This document shows, in pieces, positions 32,580 to 44,544 of a stretch of DNA of 64,000 nt. Within the stretch, counting starts at the first letter, position 1. Each line of letters starts with the position of its first letter. Location: contig OY821518.1 in assembly GCA_963682025.1 (NCBI GenBank), forward strand, positions 228,937,348 to 229,001,347, given 5' to 3'. The position numbers and the translations under genes are program-made. The notes beneath the pieces were generated by a model. That model was not told the DNA's origin. It searched no databases and was given only the letters and a program-made list of their open reading frames with translations. The DNA comes from Cordilura impudica (lineage: Eukaryota > Arthropoda > Insecta > Diptera > Scathophagidae).

Positions 32580-34660
32580 AATAGAATAGCACAGAAAAAA
32601 AAAAACGTTTTAGAGCAAGGTTCCTAAAAGTTTCTTAAGGGGCGCAAGGTTTTAAAAGTTAAAAAAGTCGTATTTTCATAATTATTTTTTCAAGATATGA
32701 ATAATGTTGGATTTTTTATTTCATAGCATAACATTTGAACAATCTTTGAAAAAATTTTCCATTAAAAATTTTAATAAATAAGTCCGTGATAGGGAATCTC
32801 CGGAGGCGTTGTTGTTTTGCGGTGAACATCATAACTCGTTACCGGATCATGTGAAATAAAAAATCGAAATGCGTTTCAAAGGTGACATGTTTCCGAAGGT
32901 AGTGACGAAGTTTTGTACAATTTTTTTTTTGTTTGCAGCATTTTGAAGTGAAAAACGATTTTTGCTATACAATTTCAGGAATTTGTTGTTAAAAAATGGG
33001 GAAGAAAATGGAATTAATGGTTACCTGATGATTTATGTGTAGATATAGTGTCTAAAATTTCAAAAGAATCGGTCAAGTAGATTTTCAGTTATGATGTTCA
33101 CGGACTTCGAACATTTATTTGCGAGAAAATTGGTTTAAAGTTTTCTAAAAACCGATTTATATACTATATACCGTATGAGGCCGGTCGTTGGAAACGCTGA
33201 TTTTCTTAAGTTTTGCTCTGATTCACTTCAAATTTTGACACAACACTCTCATACATGTAAGCTGAAAAAAGAGAACTACATTTTTTGCAAAGTTGTCTAT
33301 AAATCCAAAATAAAAAATAAAAAATAAGAGCGTATTAGTTTTATTTAAAAAAAAAAAAACTTATTGTTCCAAATCGCCTTTAATTCTTCCATGATAATTT
33401 CAATAAATTATTCAAATTAAAATCTTTAATATACCTATTTACGTAATTTATGTTTGTCTAAATTTTTTTAAAAGCAAATTATGCAAATATTAATACTATG
33501 AATGAAAAAAAATTATTTTCCCACCTGTCTCTAAAATTACAATGTAATATAATTATGCAAAGTTACAATAATTTAAATTTTAAACTCAATATTGCACTAT
33601 TTTTTCAATGGCTTTTCAATACAGAGCTATAAACGATATCATACGTTGGCCAGCAACAAAATCCACATTGAAGATCTCTTTTTTCTCAAATATTTATCAA
33701 AAAAAGCATACTCTTTGGTAAGTGCTGGCCATCAGAGAACCTGAGCGAAAGCACTCATAACAATACAAAACAATTTTGAGATGAAAAACAAAACAGACAA
33801 ACGGAAAAGTTTAGTTCGATAAAAGAAGTATGTATGCATATCGGACGACGTTAAATGAGAAAAAATAAAAATGTTTAAAATTTCGTTCATTATTTTTTTT
33901 GCAGAATTTTTTTTATTGACCAACAAAGGGAATTTAAAGAAGATTTTGAATAGATATTAGTTTTTTTATGCATTTTTTGCGTTCAAATTATTCCATATGT
34001 AACACGAAATCTGCATATGTAGTGCTATTGTCGTTAGCAGTGTTGCCAATTTTGACAACTTATTGTAATTTCGACGATTTTTCAATTTGTTAAAATGATT
34101 TGTTAAATTTGTTAAAATGATGATTGAAGATTTAAAATTTTCAGTAGTATAAAAATTACGATTTCAAGGGTTAACAATTAATGGGTTGTTTGTCGAAAAT
34201 TGATAGTTTTTGTCAAAACGGAAATACTTTGAATAGCATCTCCATTTAAGATTTAGGTTTTAATTACGACGATACTTTAAACATATATTATATGTTCCAG
34301 CTATAGATACATATCAATAAAATTATTTATTTTAAATTTTTTTCGTTGAAATTTCACCACTAATACATTTTTATATGTAGAAAAAATAACCAATGCTGTA
34401 ATAATATTCGTAATATGAATGATATAAATAAATTTTATTGTTTCCTTTTGTAATATTTTTTCGAGTTTTATTTTTATTTTCTTGACAATTTGTTGTTTTA
34501 AAAATGACGATTTTGGCGATTTAGTTTCCAAAATTTTGGATTTTCAGAAGATTTTATTAGCAGCACTGGTCGGTAACAAAGAAGAGAGAAAATTGTGTGT
34601 GTGTTTGTATAAATTTTGTTTGTGTATTTCACATTGCTTTGTAGGGAGTGCTATGTGTGT
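32580..34660. other. 2-kb AT-rich stretch, no gene recognised
   Basis: I see no coding region, terminal repeat or RNA gene that I can support. Possible old repeat text lies at 32640-33300. Short direct repeats of TTTGTTAAAATGAT lie at about 34087-34125. Confidence 0.4.
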
Positions 34661-34672
34661 GTATTATTTCAG

Positions 34673-34730
34673 CGTTACAGAATCAGTCAGTCAGTCAGTG
34701 AGTCAGGGATCAGCGTAAATATATATAAGA
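34673..34730 (+). repeat. TCAG-tract junction motif, second copy
   Basis: CAGAATCAGTCAGTCAGTCA then GTGAGTCAGGGATCAGCGTA, as at 31636-31695. It joins unrelated left sequence to the receptor unit's 3' flank, so it is probably an element terminus, perhaps of a Helitron. Confidence 0.55.
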
Positions 34731-35046
34731 TTGTTGGTTTGTTTCGATTCTAAAAACTAATAATTTAATATTTTTCTAATATGACACTAACACAAAGTTT
34801 TAATGGAAAATTGTATAGTGTTTCAATATTTATACTAAATTTCCATATATAAAAATCCATTATGAGCTTTTTTTAAGTATTCAACAACCGGGTTTTTAAA
34901 TATGTCGAATATTTGACAAAACTGGTTTAAAAGTTTAACTGAACCGGGAAATTACTGTAAGCCATTTAATAAATTTTTTTATATAAAGAGTTAAATATTA
35001 GTGTTATGTGTTTAAAAAGTTTAAAGAGTTTTAAATGTATACTTGC

Positions 35047-35934
35047 TTCTTCTGTCACATTACTGCATATTAATCCAATAACTAGAAAACTTAACATTGG
35101 CATCATCCAACGCATACACTCTAATGCTGATTCTAGTGAATTCGATGTGGCCAATAAGAGTACATCTGATACCGATTCCAAAGTAAAGCAAATTATGCAA
35201 ATAAATATTGGTAGTCCGTAAATACTGCTCACGCTCTCTATAGAAACGTATATAATTTCGTCATGCAGTTGTAATAATTCTTGAAATTTCTCTAAACCGG
35301 TATCGCTTAGTGCTGCAAGATTTGCTGACAACATAATATGTTCAATAGAATACGACACAAATTTCAAACTATTGGAAATCGTCATTGCAATACTTGTATA
35401 AAATGACCATATTAAAATCCGTAAAGCACAGTAAATGCAATACGTGACCCATGAATAATGTACATAACCATGCCGACTAGTAGTACAAATTGAATATGCC
35501 GTATTAATAACATATATTACGACACCTGATATTAAGGAACCCATACGAATTCTCGTGTATAAATGAAAATTTTTCGAATTTGCTTTTAAAAACTTTCGGC
35601 TCCATTTTCGAAGAATTTCCAAAAGTTCCAGATGTTGATGTTGTTTTAAAATCCACCATAAGTTTAATGTTATTTGTGTCAAATACAAGAACTCCATTGA
35701 CATTAGTGTGTAGTAATTACCGGACTCACTGTAGTCCTCGAAATAGAATTCGCGTTGTTGCATTACGAATAATGCTAAGGTTGTTATCATTGATGTTTGA
35801 ATGAGAATGTGAGAAATATAGAATATTATATTATTATTTTTTATTTTATAACAATTGTCATCTGCATCGAATTGTACTGCCATAATACCAGCAATTTTCA
35901 ATAATTTATAAAAAACTTCTATTTCATCCGTCAT
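35047..35934 (-). CDS. Gustatory-receptor-like protein, copy 4 (main exon, 296 codons)
   Basis: The start at 35934 (MTDEIEVFYKLL) is well supported here: the sequence just upstream carries an in-frame TAA, unlike other copies, so the longer upstream extensions are not required. It groups with copies 5 and 6 (F-Y-I-S-H-I-L-I-Q-T-S-M-I). The exon ends C-S-N-V-T-E-E at donor GAA|GCAAGT (35046-35041). A CTTACAG acceptor-like site at 34961-34955 gives a 92-nt candidate intron, followed by in-phase TAA. Six hydrophobic segments are visible; the seventh is missing. A possible TATA box on the minus strand lies at 36070-36063, about 130 bp upstream. Confidence 0.77.
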
Positions 35935-36062
35935 TTTACTAATTGTGTAACTTTACAAATCAACTGTTAATGTTGGCTAAAACATTAATGCTCAATAATA
36001 CGAGGGAAGAAAAACAAAGCAACAGCTTTAACAAAGTTGAAAAAGCTCTGACAGTGCAATCG

Positions 36063-36070
36063 ATTTTATA
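36063..36070 (-). promoter_or_regulatory. Possible TATA box of receptor copy 4
   Basis: TATAAAAT on the minus strand about 130 bp upstream of the ATG, in a block (GCATAAATAATAGTTTTATAAA onward) shared with copy 5. Copies 2 and 6 have TAATAAAA at the same place. Position and conservation are the only support. Confidence 0.35.
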
Positions 36071-36599
36071 AAACTATTATTTATGCATTTCTATCGAGAA
36101 TATGATGATTTAGATCAAATGTAAATTAAAACACGTACTGACGTATCCTAAATTATATTATTAAATAATATGGCCAATTAAAAGTTAAAAAAAAGTTAGT
36201 ACTCGGACATAATCGGCGTAACGGAAGTAGCGATTATGTTCAAAATATTGTTGGTCTTAATTTCCCTTGCTTCAATTCATTATCCGATCATAATCCTCAT
36301 TATTTCAGTATTATATGAAAATATAACAAATTTTCGCTTACTTTTACCGCTCCAATAACAATAATTATTCATTTTATTCGAAATACGATTGTTGTATAGC
36401 CTACCCAAAAAGCCGGAGATTTAGTAAAAAAAAAATAATGCAGAATACACTTCCGTATGGTATAGAGATGGTAGGAACGAGATGGCTTAAAGACTTGAAT
36501 GATATCAAGGGTGCTAAAAGTCTCTGAAATGCAAAACGCAGAGGTTGGGTCGCAATGTCTTACAGGATATTCGCCATTCTTCATTTATAACTACAAGAA

Positions 36600-36730
36600 C
36601 TACTAATTTACAAGTGTTCGCAGAAGACTGCTTAGAGAAGAGATTTATTCATTTTATGCAAATCCACGATGGATCCATGTATTTGATCCGGATTTAACTC
36701 ATTACGCTGTCACAATTTTTAATTTGCTCT
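36600..36730 (+). pseudogene. mariner/Tc1 transposase fragment
   Basis: Reads V-F-A-E-D-C-L-E-K-R-F-I-H-F-M-Q-I-H-D-G-S-M-Y-L-I-R-I then, after a shift, L-T-H-Y-A-V-T. It is the same remnant as upstream of copies 2 and 3. Confidence 0.6.
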
Positions 36731-37007
36731 GGGAAAATAATATTGAATTTGTTAAAGTATACATCAATTCCGCAAAGTATGGCATATTTAAAGATATTGT
36801 GTTCTAATTAAAACCAAATTTTAGAATAGTAAATAGGATGCAAATGAAATAAAAGATTTTCGCTAATTTCAATGGCGATCGCCCTATGCTTATATATCCA
36901 ATTGCATTAATATATATTTATATTTTCGAACTGTAGTTTAAATAGCCATAGCTGCTACGAACTCAATATATCTATTCACTTAGTATTACATAGTGCAACA
37001 CATGATT

Positions 37008-37524
37008 ATGGGACTCAATTCTGACAATTGCACCTGAAATTAGCCCCAAAAATAAGAACTTCTGGGCATTTTAGCGATTTTTAAGGCACTGGACGCACTT
37101 TTTTCGGATAGGTTTGCATCGCTTTTTTTCTCCTATTCAATATCTACAACTTTGTTCCAGACACAAAAGAGATGATATTGCAGTTATTTAGCAAAAAGGT
37201 GAAAATGGGGAAAAATGGGGGAAAATGGACATTTTTGCGATTTTTAAGGCACTGGATGCACTTTCTTCGTATAGGTTTGCTCCGCTTTTTTTTTTCTCCT
37301 ATTCAATATCTACAACTCTCTTTCAGACACAAAAGAGATATTCCAAAGAGATATTCCGTATGGTTACCGAGTTATACCCGCGTTAAAATATACAAAAAGT
37401 GATAAAAATCCACCTTGAGCAAAAAAAATTCGTATGGCCATTAAATTATAATGGCAGACTAATGATTCAGAAGTTCTTATTTTTCGGGCTACTTTCAGTT
37501 GCAATTCTCAGAAGTGACTCCCAT
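37008..37524. mobile_element. MITE with about 57-bp inverted ends and an internal tandem duplication
   Basis: ATGGGACTCAATTCTGACAA... on the left is matched in reverse by ...TTCTCAGAAGTGACTCCCAT on the right; both ends contain AAAATAAGAACTTCTG. Inside, a segment with AAGGCACTGGA and CTCCTATTCAATATCTACAA occurs twice about 160 bp apart (near 37085 and 37247). No coding sequence. Confidence 0.7.
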
Positions 37525-37739
37525 ATCAATGAGCTGAAAAATGTTGTAGTGTGTTACAAGAGGGACTTCGATATCATCACGTTTTAATAAACCCTACCCC
37601 GAAAAAACACATTCTTCGAATTAAATACAAATATATTTCATATTTTATTTCATTTCTTTTTTTATTTGATGGGTAAATATATTTACATCTATAATATTAA
37701 TAGGCTAGGCGATTTCTTGTGACCGATGTTTTGTTTTAT

Positions 37740-38043
37740 CGTTTTATCCCGATTTAGACCAAACATATATTATTTCAAAGGCATTTCTTTTTAGCGGTTT
37801 TGCAGATTTACAGATTTTTAATTTTTTTTCCTTTATTTTGAGTAAATAGCATTTAAAGTTACTACTAACACATACATAAAATTATACATATGCTATGTGC
37901 GTTTTATTAAATTTGTTAATGAGTTTGTTGTCTTCATTCACAATAATAAGAAACCATAAAGGTGTTGGTTTGTGAATAGGCTAAGTTAAACCATAAAGTT
38001 GCCTAGAAATTGCACTCCAATTTCGAGCGGTGGAGTCTGCTAG
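37740..38043 (+). mobile_element. Helitron-like element, type A
   Basis: Starts near CGTTTTATCCCGATTTAGAC and ends with a hairpin (GCACTCCAATTTCGAGCG), spacer and CTAG at 38040-38043 followed by T. It is the same family as at 11007-11241, with an internal block TTTTTAGCGGTTTTGCAG also found in the inverted copy at 39136-39485. Confidence 0.75.
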
Positions 38044-38387
38044 TATCTATAAATACATTTATTTATTTTTAAACTTGTATGCCCTGTCATGCTTCGCTTC
38101 GGCTTCCCGAGACTTATTGACATGCATGTTTTCTAATCAATTTTTCCTACGAAGTTTGTATTGCACAATTAAATCATTTTATTTTATTTATATTAAATTT
38201 TTTTTTATTTCAATGCTTACTGATTTACAATTTTTTTTCATTCGGTGCAAAAATTATCAAATTATTCGGCGTTGCTACTCTGAAGCAAGCTGCATATACA
38301 TAGCTGCCCATGAAAAGAAAACATAGATTTTCCAAATAAAAACCGGCCTTGATTTAAAGAATAACAATTGGCAATTACTTATATTAG

Positions 38388-38530
38388 CGATTTTTGATTT
38401 TAGCGATTTTTGATTTGACTATTTTTGATTTTGCCAAATTTTGATTTTGAAGATTTTTGATTTTGGCGATTTATGTTTTTCGCGATTTTTGGTTTTGCCG
38501 ATTTTTCGTTTTGGCGATTTTTGGTATTTC
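38388..38530. repeat. Minisatellite GCGATTTTTGATTTT
   Basis: About nine imperfect units of 15-16 bp (GCGATTTTTGATTTT, GCCAAATTTTGATTTT, GCCGATTTTTCGTTTT). Confidence 0.8.
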
Positions 38531-38589
38531 CGCCAATATATTCCTCACATTGGTAATTACGTACTTGTCAAAAGATTCAAGACTTTCAT

Positions 38590-39120
38590 AGTACTTCAAT
38601 TTATAGTAGGTGCCACGCCCACTAATATCTGAAGCACTCGTATATAGTGTCAAGGTTATCCCTTTTATTGTATGTTATTATATATTTACTTTGTATGGGC
38701 GGTATCACGCCCACTGCTTCGATAATGCCCACTAATCATACGAATAACCAATGGGCTCACGCAAATTTCAAGGCTCTCTCTATTACAGTACTCCAGATAT
38801 ATGACATTTAATATTTACTTCGTTTGGGGGTAACCACGCCCATTTATCCTTTCCCGTTCATTTTCGGCATTGCTACTAACATTAATAATAGGTGACTTCA
38901 CACAAATTTGCAAAGCTCTCCCTGTCATAGTACTTAATAGATATGATATTAAAAATTAACTTTGTATGGTAAGTGTCACGCTCACTAAAAATATCAAAAT
39001 TAAAACTTATAGCATAAAGTTCCTTCCAGATACACAGTAAGACTCTGTAAAAATATCAGGTAAATCGGTCCAATGGTTTAGCCTCTTATAAGCTTCAAAC
39101 AAGCATACTTAATTTCGCTT
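38590..39120. repeat. Degenerate about 100-120-bp tandem repeat with CACGCCCA motif
   Basis: GTAGGTGCCACGCCCACTAA, GGGCGGTATCACGCCCACTG, GGGGTAACCACGCCCATTTA and GTAAGTGTCACGCTCACTAA recur near 38606, 38697, 38826 and 38970. Each is followed by a CTCTC...ATAGTACT segment. It ends at the Helitron-like element at 39136. Confidence 0.65.
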
Positions 39121-39135
39121 TTATATATATATATA

Positions 39136-39485
39136 CTAGCAGATTCCAGCGCTCGAAATTCGAGTGCAATTTCTAGGCAGCTTTATTATTCAACTTAGCC
39201 ATTTCACAAACCAACACTTTTTTGGTTTAGTATTATTGTGAATGAAGATAATCAACTCATTAACAAACACATCAACAAATTTAATAAAACACACATAGCA
39301 TATGTTTAATTTTATGTATGTGTTAGTAGCAGCTTTAAATACAATTTATTCAACATAAAGGAAAAAATTAAAAAATTTGTAAATCTGCAAAACCGCTAAA
39401 AAGAAATAATATACGTTGAAATAATATACGTTTGGTCAAAATCGGGATAAAACGGTAGAACAAAACAAATGTTATAGATAGATAT
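39136..39485 (-). mobile_element. Helitron-like element, type A, inverted
   Basis: The minus strand runs from TCTATCTATAACATTTG (5' TC) to hairpin GCACTCGAATTTCGAGCGC, spacer and CTAG (39139-39136) followed by T. About 350 bp, a complete non-autonomous copy. Confidence 0.8.
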
Positions 39486-40486
39486 ATGCCTTTACAATTT
39501 TATCAATTAAGAGGCTCGCCAAAATTTTTTACTGAAAATTTTTCTGAAAAATGTATTGCTATTGCTATAAATTCTTTCCAATTTGTGGACGTAGAAATGT
39601 TTGTCCGCATTTTCTTTAATACAAAAAATTGAACATATGTCTTACAAATACAACCACAACTTAAACATATTGTCTCCACCTACCACAGTTTGTGGACATC
39701 GAAGACATGCAACCAGAGCAACCTTTGTGAGTTTTACCAAATGTCTTACTTGTTTCTACGTGTTTATAATTCAGCCTTGGAACTATTTTAAGTGTTCTAA
39801 CATGCAGACCACTTTTTACCAGAATTCTCTGGGTCTGGCTTCCACAAAGTTTTTATTATTTTTTATATTTGCTCGTTTTCGGGGTTTACACTGTATTACG
39901 ATTGGCAATTTTCCCCTTAGGATGGCCTAAATTCTACAAATTTGGGTACGTTCGTAAATGCAGTACTTAGGCATCATTGCAGCATAATAAAAGTAAAACG
40001 TGCAAAAAAGCATCACTTGGCAGCAGTGATTTACGTCAAAAGTTTTTTTATGCTAACAATTGACAACTATGGCATCATTTTAATATATGATGCAATAGAG
40101 TGTGAAGCTTTACTAAAATTAAACATTGATGCAGAATGGAAGAGTAAGTAGTGCATTATAAATATAAAAATTGTTTATACAAATTTAAATAATATCGTTT
40201 TATTATTTCAAAGTAATTTTTTATTTTAGGAATCCGCGTTCTTTTTCGTTCTAATTGATTTTTAATAACCAAAAGTCGTTTCATCTTTCTTTTAATTCGG
40301 GTTTTATTATAAGTTAACAAAAAGTTGTAATTTTTAGAATCAAAGTTTTCAATAATATTTGTTACTGGTATTGTGGTGAACAGGTGTTTTTCTTTTGCAA
40401 AACGTTCTAAAAAGCAAACTCTGTGCAGTTGTCGAGCAGTAACAAAGCATCTGCAACAGCTGATCACGCATCAGCAACAAAATTTG
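39486..40486. other. Receptor-unit flank and non-coding spacer
   Basis: 39500-39560 matches 57050-57110 and 39700-39850 matches 57600-57700, both from the 3' flank of receptor units. 39900-40486 has no recognised feature; short open frames there have no family features. Confidence 0.45.
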
Positions 40487-42290
40487 GCATAATTTTTAAT
40501 TTTTAATTTTTAATTTTTAATTTTTAATTTTTAATTTTTAATTTTTAATTTTTAATTTTTAATTTTTAATTTTTAATTTTTAATTTTTAATTTTTAATTT
40601 TTAATTTTTAATTTTTAATTTTTAATTTTTAATTTTTAATTTTTAATTTTTAATTTTTAATTTTTAATTTTTAATTTTTAACTTTTAATTTTTAATTTTT
40701 AATACTTAATTTTTAATTCTTAATTTTAAATTTTTAATTTTTTTAATTTTTAATTTTTAATTCTTAATTTTTAATTCTTAATTTTTAATTTTTAATTTTT
40801 AATTTTTAATTTTTAATTTTTGATTTTTAATTTTTAATTTTTAATTTTTATTTTTTAATTTTTAATTTTTAATTTTTAATTTTTAATTTTTAATTTTTAA
40901 TTTTTAATTTTTAATTTTTAATTTTTAATTTTTAATTTTTAATTTTTAATTTCTAATTTTTAATTTTTAATTTTTAATTTTTAATTTTTAATTTTTAATT
41001 TTTAATTTTTAATTTTTAATTTTTAATTTTTAATTTTTAATTTTTAATTTTTAATTTTTAATTTTTAATTTTTAATTTTTAATTTTTAATTTTTAATTTT
41101 TAATTTTTAATTTTTAATTTTTAATTTTTAATTTTTAATTTTTAATTTTTAATTTTTAATTTTTAATTTTTAATTTTTAATTTTTAATTTTTAATTTTTA
41201 ATTTTTAATTTTTAATTTTTAATTTTTAATTTTTAATTTTTAATTTCTAATTTTTAATTTTTAATTTTTAATTTTAATTTTTAATTTTTAATTTTTAATT
41301 TTTAATTTTTAATTTTTAATTTTTAATTTTTAATTTTTAATTTTTAATTTTTAATTTTTAATTTTTAATTTTTAATTTTTAATTTCTAATTTTTAATTTT
41401 TAATTTTTAAGTTTTAATTTTTAATTTTTAAGTTTTAATTTTTAATTTTTAATTTTTAATTTTTAATTTTTAAATTTTAATTTTTAATTTTTAATTTTTA
41501 ATTTTTAATTTTTAATTTTTAATTTTTAATTTTTAATTTTTAATTTTTAATTTTTAATTTTAAATTTTAAATTTTTAATTTTTAATTTTTAATTTTTAAT
41601 TTTTAATTTTTAATTTTTAATTTTAAATTTTTAATTTTTAATTTTTAATTTTTTATTTTTAATTTTTAATCTTTAATTTTTAATTTTTAATTTTTAGTTT
41701 TTAGTTTTTAATTTTTAATATTTAATTTTTAATATTTAATTTTTAATTTTTAATACTTAATTTTTAATTCTTAATTTTAAATTTTTAATTTTTAATTTTT
41801 TTAATTTTTAATTCTTAATTTTTAATTTTTAATTTTTAATTTTTAATTTTTAATTTTTAATTTTTAATTTTTAATTTTTAATTTTTAATTTTTAATTTTT
41901 AATTTTTAATTTTTAATTTTTAATTTTTAATTTTTAATTTTTAATTTTTAATTTTTAATTTTTAATTTTTAATTTTTAATTTTTAATTTTTAATTTTTAA
42001 TTTTTAATTTTTAATGTTTAATTTTTAATTTTTAATTTTTAATTTTTAATTTTTAATTTTTAATTTTTAATTTTTAATTTTTAATTTTTAATTTTTAATT
42101 TTTAATTTTTAATTTTTAATTTTTAATTTTTAATTTTTAATTTTTAATTTTTAATTTTTAATTTTTAATTTTTAATTTTTAATTTTTAATTTTTAATTTT
42201 TAATTTTTAATTTTTAATTTTTAATTTTTAATTTTTAAATTTTAATTTTTAATTTTTAATTTTTTATTTTTAATTTTTAATTTTTAATAA
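40487..42290. repeat. TTTTTAA heptanucleotide satellite
   Basis: About 1.8 kb of the 7-bp unit AATTTTT with rare variants (TTTTTGA, TTCTTAA, TTTTAAA). A divergent segment, AATACTTAATTTTTAATTCT, occurs near 40700 and again near 41750, showing that part of the array was duplicated in one piece. Confidence 0.97.
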
Positions 42291-42436
42291 TTTAAAGCAC
42301 AAATTTACTGCATTCCAATGATTTGCCTCTCCTATTTGCATTTAGCATAAATACTATCCAAAGGCTTCCAATTTCAAAAGATATATAATTTCTTTAATAT
42401 GTAATTTGGGACCGTTTAAAAATATTAATTTTAAAA

Positions 42437-42872
42437 ACTTATTATACCTTCCACACCACGGTTCAAGTTTTCATTCCATTTTTAACGCATAGACAAATTA
42501 ATTTGCGACCCCATCCTTATAACAACTCGAGTCGTTAGTATGTCTGTTGAAATTGCGCTCATTCACAAAATAAACCATTTACCAGAGTAAACTTAAGATA
42601 ATATTGTTTATCATTATTTCGCGCTGGGTGGTTATTTAAAATGGGGTAATCGGGCATCATTGTGCCAAGATATGTCCTCAAATATGGAGATACATATGTC
42701 AAAAAAAATTTTTTTTTAAATTTAGTGTGCTTAATTATTCAGTATTAAGTTTATCAAATTGGTCACTTTAATAATTATTTGTTTACATTTGTTATAAATA
42801 GTGCAATAAGACTAGATATTTATGTAAACATAAAACCCAGGTGGAGGGTATCAAAGATTCGGCATAGCCGAA
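42437..42872 (-). repeat. Dispersed repeat family C, without satellite
   Basis: The plus strand has ACCTTCCACACCACGG at the left and CCAGGTGGAGGGTATCAAAG, then palindrome ATTCGGCATAGCCGAAT, at the right. It has the same ends as 59418-60540 but no heptamer array inside. Confidence 0.7.
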
Positions 42873-43011
42873 TTTTAAGTTCTTATATGTTTTTTTTTTT
42901 TTTTTAATATGGCACTAACACAAAGTTATAATGGAAAATTGTATGGCGTTTCTAACAATATTTTTATTAGATTTCCATACAAAATCTACTCTTATGTGTT
43001 TTTAATATTAA

Positions 43012-43415
43012 CTAGTATAGCCTAGCACTCGAAATTCGAGTGCAAATTCTAGGATATATTATTTTTCATTCAATTTTTGTCTTCCAATGTTTTTTTAATC
43101 TATATATTTATAAAAAATTTATGAATATTTAAATGAGCCTAAAGGTATGTTAATCAATTTTAGCTATTCACAATCCAACACAGAGCATCTGATATATATT
43201 TTAAATCATTCGCATTAACAGGGTGTAACGAATTATTATAAATATTTTATTTTATTTAATTTAATATATGTTTTAAGACAGATTAAACATAAATTTTATC
43301 ATTCTCAGCTTCTCCTCCATATGAACTATAACTGTGCCAAATTTCACACTCCTCCGTGCCCGCATGTTGCTTAAAAATGGAACTAAAAATTTACCTTCAA
43401 GTATTAATATATAGA
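43012..43415 (-). mobile_element. Helitron-like element, type B, complete, 404 bp
   Basis: Minus strand: A|TCTATATATTAATAC...hairpin GCACTCGAATTTCGAGTGC, TAGGCTATA, CTAG|T. Insertion between A and T and both termini are present. Confidence 0.87.
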
Positions 43416-43537
43416 TTATTCGAATATTTGGCAAAACCGGTCAATTACTGTAAGGCAGTTAATCGTCAATTTTTTAACGAGTAACGAGTAAAATTTATAT
43501 GTTTAAAAAGTTTAAGTAGTTTCAAATATATACTTAC

Positions 43538-44416
43538 CTCTCGTGCCACATTACTATATATTAATCCAATAAATAGAAAACTTAACTTAGGTATCATCCA
43601 ACGCGTAGACAGTACTGCTGATTCTATTGAATTCGATATGGCCAATAAGAGCACATCTGATACCGATTCCAAAATAAAGCAAATCGTGCAAATTAATATT
43701 GGTATTCCATAAATACTGCTAATGTTCTCCACAGATACGTATATAATTTCATCATGCAGTTGTAATAATTCTTGAAATTTCTCTAAACCGGTATCACTTA
43801 GTGCTACAAGATTATCTGGCCACATAAGATTTTCAATAGAATACGACACAAATTTGAAAATATTGGAAACCGTCATTACAATACTTATATAAATTGACCA
43901 AATAAAAATCCATAAAACAGAGTAAATGCAATACGTAATCCATGCAAAATGTCCGTAACAACTAGTAGTAGAAATCGTATATGTCGTATTAAGAACATAT
44001 ATGATGACACACGATATTAAGGAACCCATACGAAATCGTGTGTATAAATGAACATTTTGCGAATTTCCTTGTAAAAACAATCGCCTCCATTTTCGAATAA
44101 TTTCCAAAAGTTCTAGATGTTGGTGTTGCTTTAAAATCCACCAGAAGTTTAATGGTATTTGTATCAAACACAAGAACTCCATTGACACTTGGTTGTAGTA
44201 ATTACCGGTATCACTGTATTCCTCAATATAGAATTCGCTTTGTTGCATTACAAGTGTTAAGGTTATTATCATTGATGTTTGAATGAGAATGTGAGAAATA
44301 TAGAATGTTATATTATTTTTTTTTATTTTGTAACAATTGCCATCTGCATCAAATTGTGTCGACATAATACCAGCAATTTTCAATAATTTATAAAAAACTT
44401 CTATTTCATCCGCCAT
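43538..44416 (-). CDS. Gustatory-receptor-like protein, copy 5 (main exon, 293 codons)
   Basis: Groups with copies 4 and 6 but is three codons shorter, losing residues in the first loop (T-L-T-L-V-M-Q-Q) and the loop after segment 3 (S-C-Y-G-H-F-A-W). Start ATG at 44416 (KMADEIEVFYKLLKIAGIM). It is the only copy whose donor is the standard GAG|GTAAGT (43537-43532), at the place where the others have GCAAGT. A CTTACAG site at 43454-43448 gives a 90-nt candidate intron. The end of the exon differs from the other copies: Y-S-N-V-A-R-E instead of C-S-N-V-x-E-E, losing the cysteine and one glutamate, which may mean relaxed constraint. A TATAAAAT lies at 44544-44537. Upstream, the unit is interrupted by about 8 kb of mobile elements and resumes at about 52690. 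Confidence 0.75.
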
Positions 44417-44536
44417 TTTACTTACTCTGAGTTTACAAATAAACTGTTGTTGTTGCTTGATAGCATTAATGCTAACAAATACGAAGAACAAAAACACGAA
44501 GCAAAAGCTTTAACGAAAGCTCTGACAATGCAGTCG

Positions 44537-44544
44537 ATTTTATA
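44537..44544 (-). promoter_or_regulatory. Possible TATA box of receptor copy 5
   Basis: TATAAAAT on the minus strand about 120 bp upstream of the start, in the same conserved block as for copy 4. Confidence 0.35.

Noticed and set aside
40487..42290. Regularly spaced repeats as a possible CRISPR array
   Set aside because: There are no spacers; the sequence is a continuous heptamer satellite in an animal genome.
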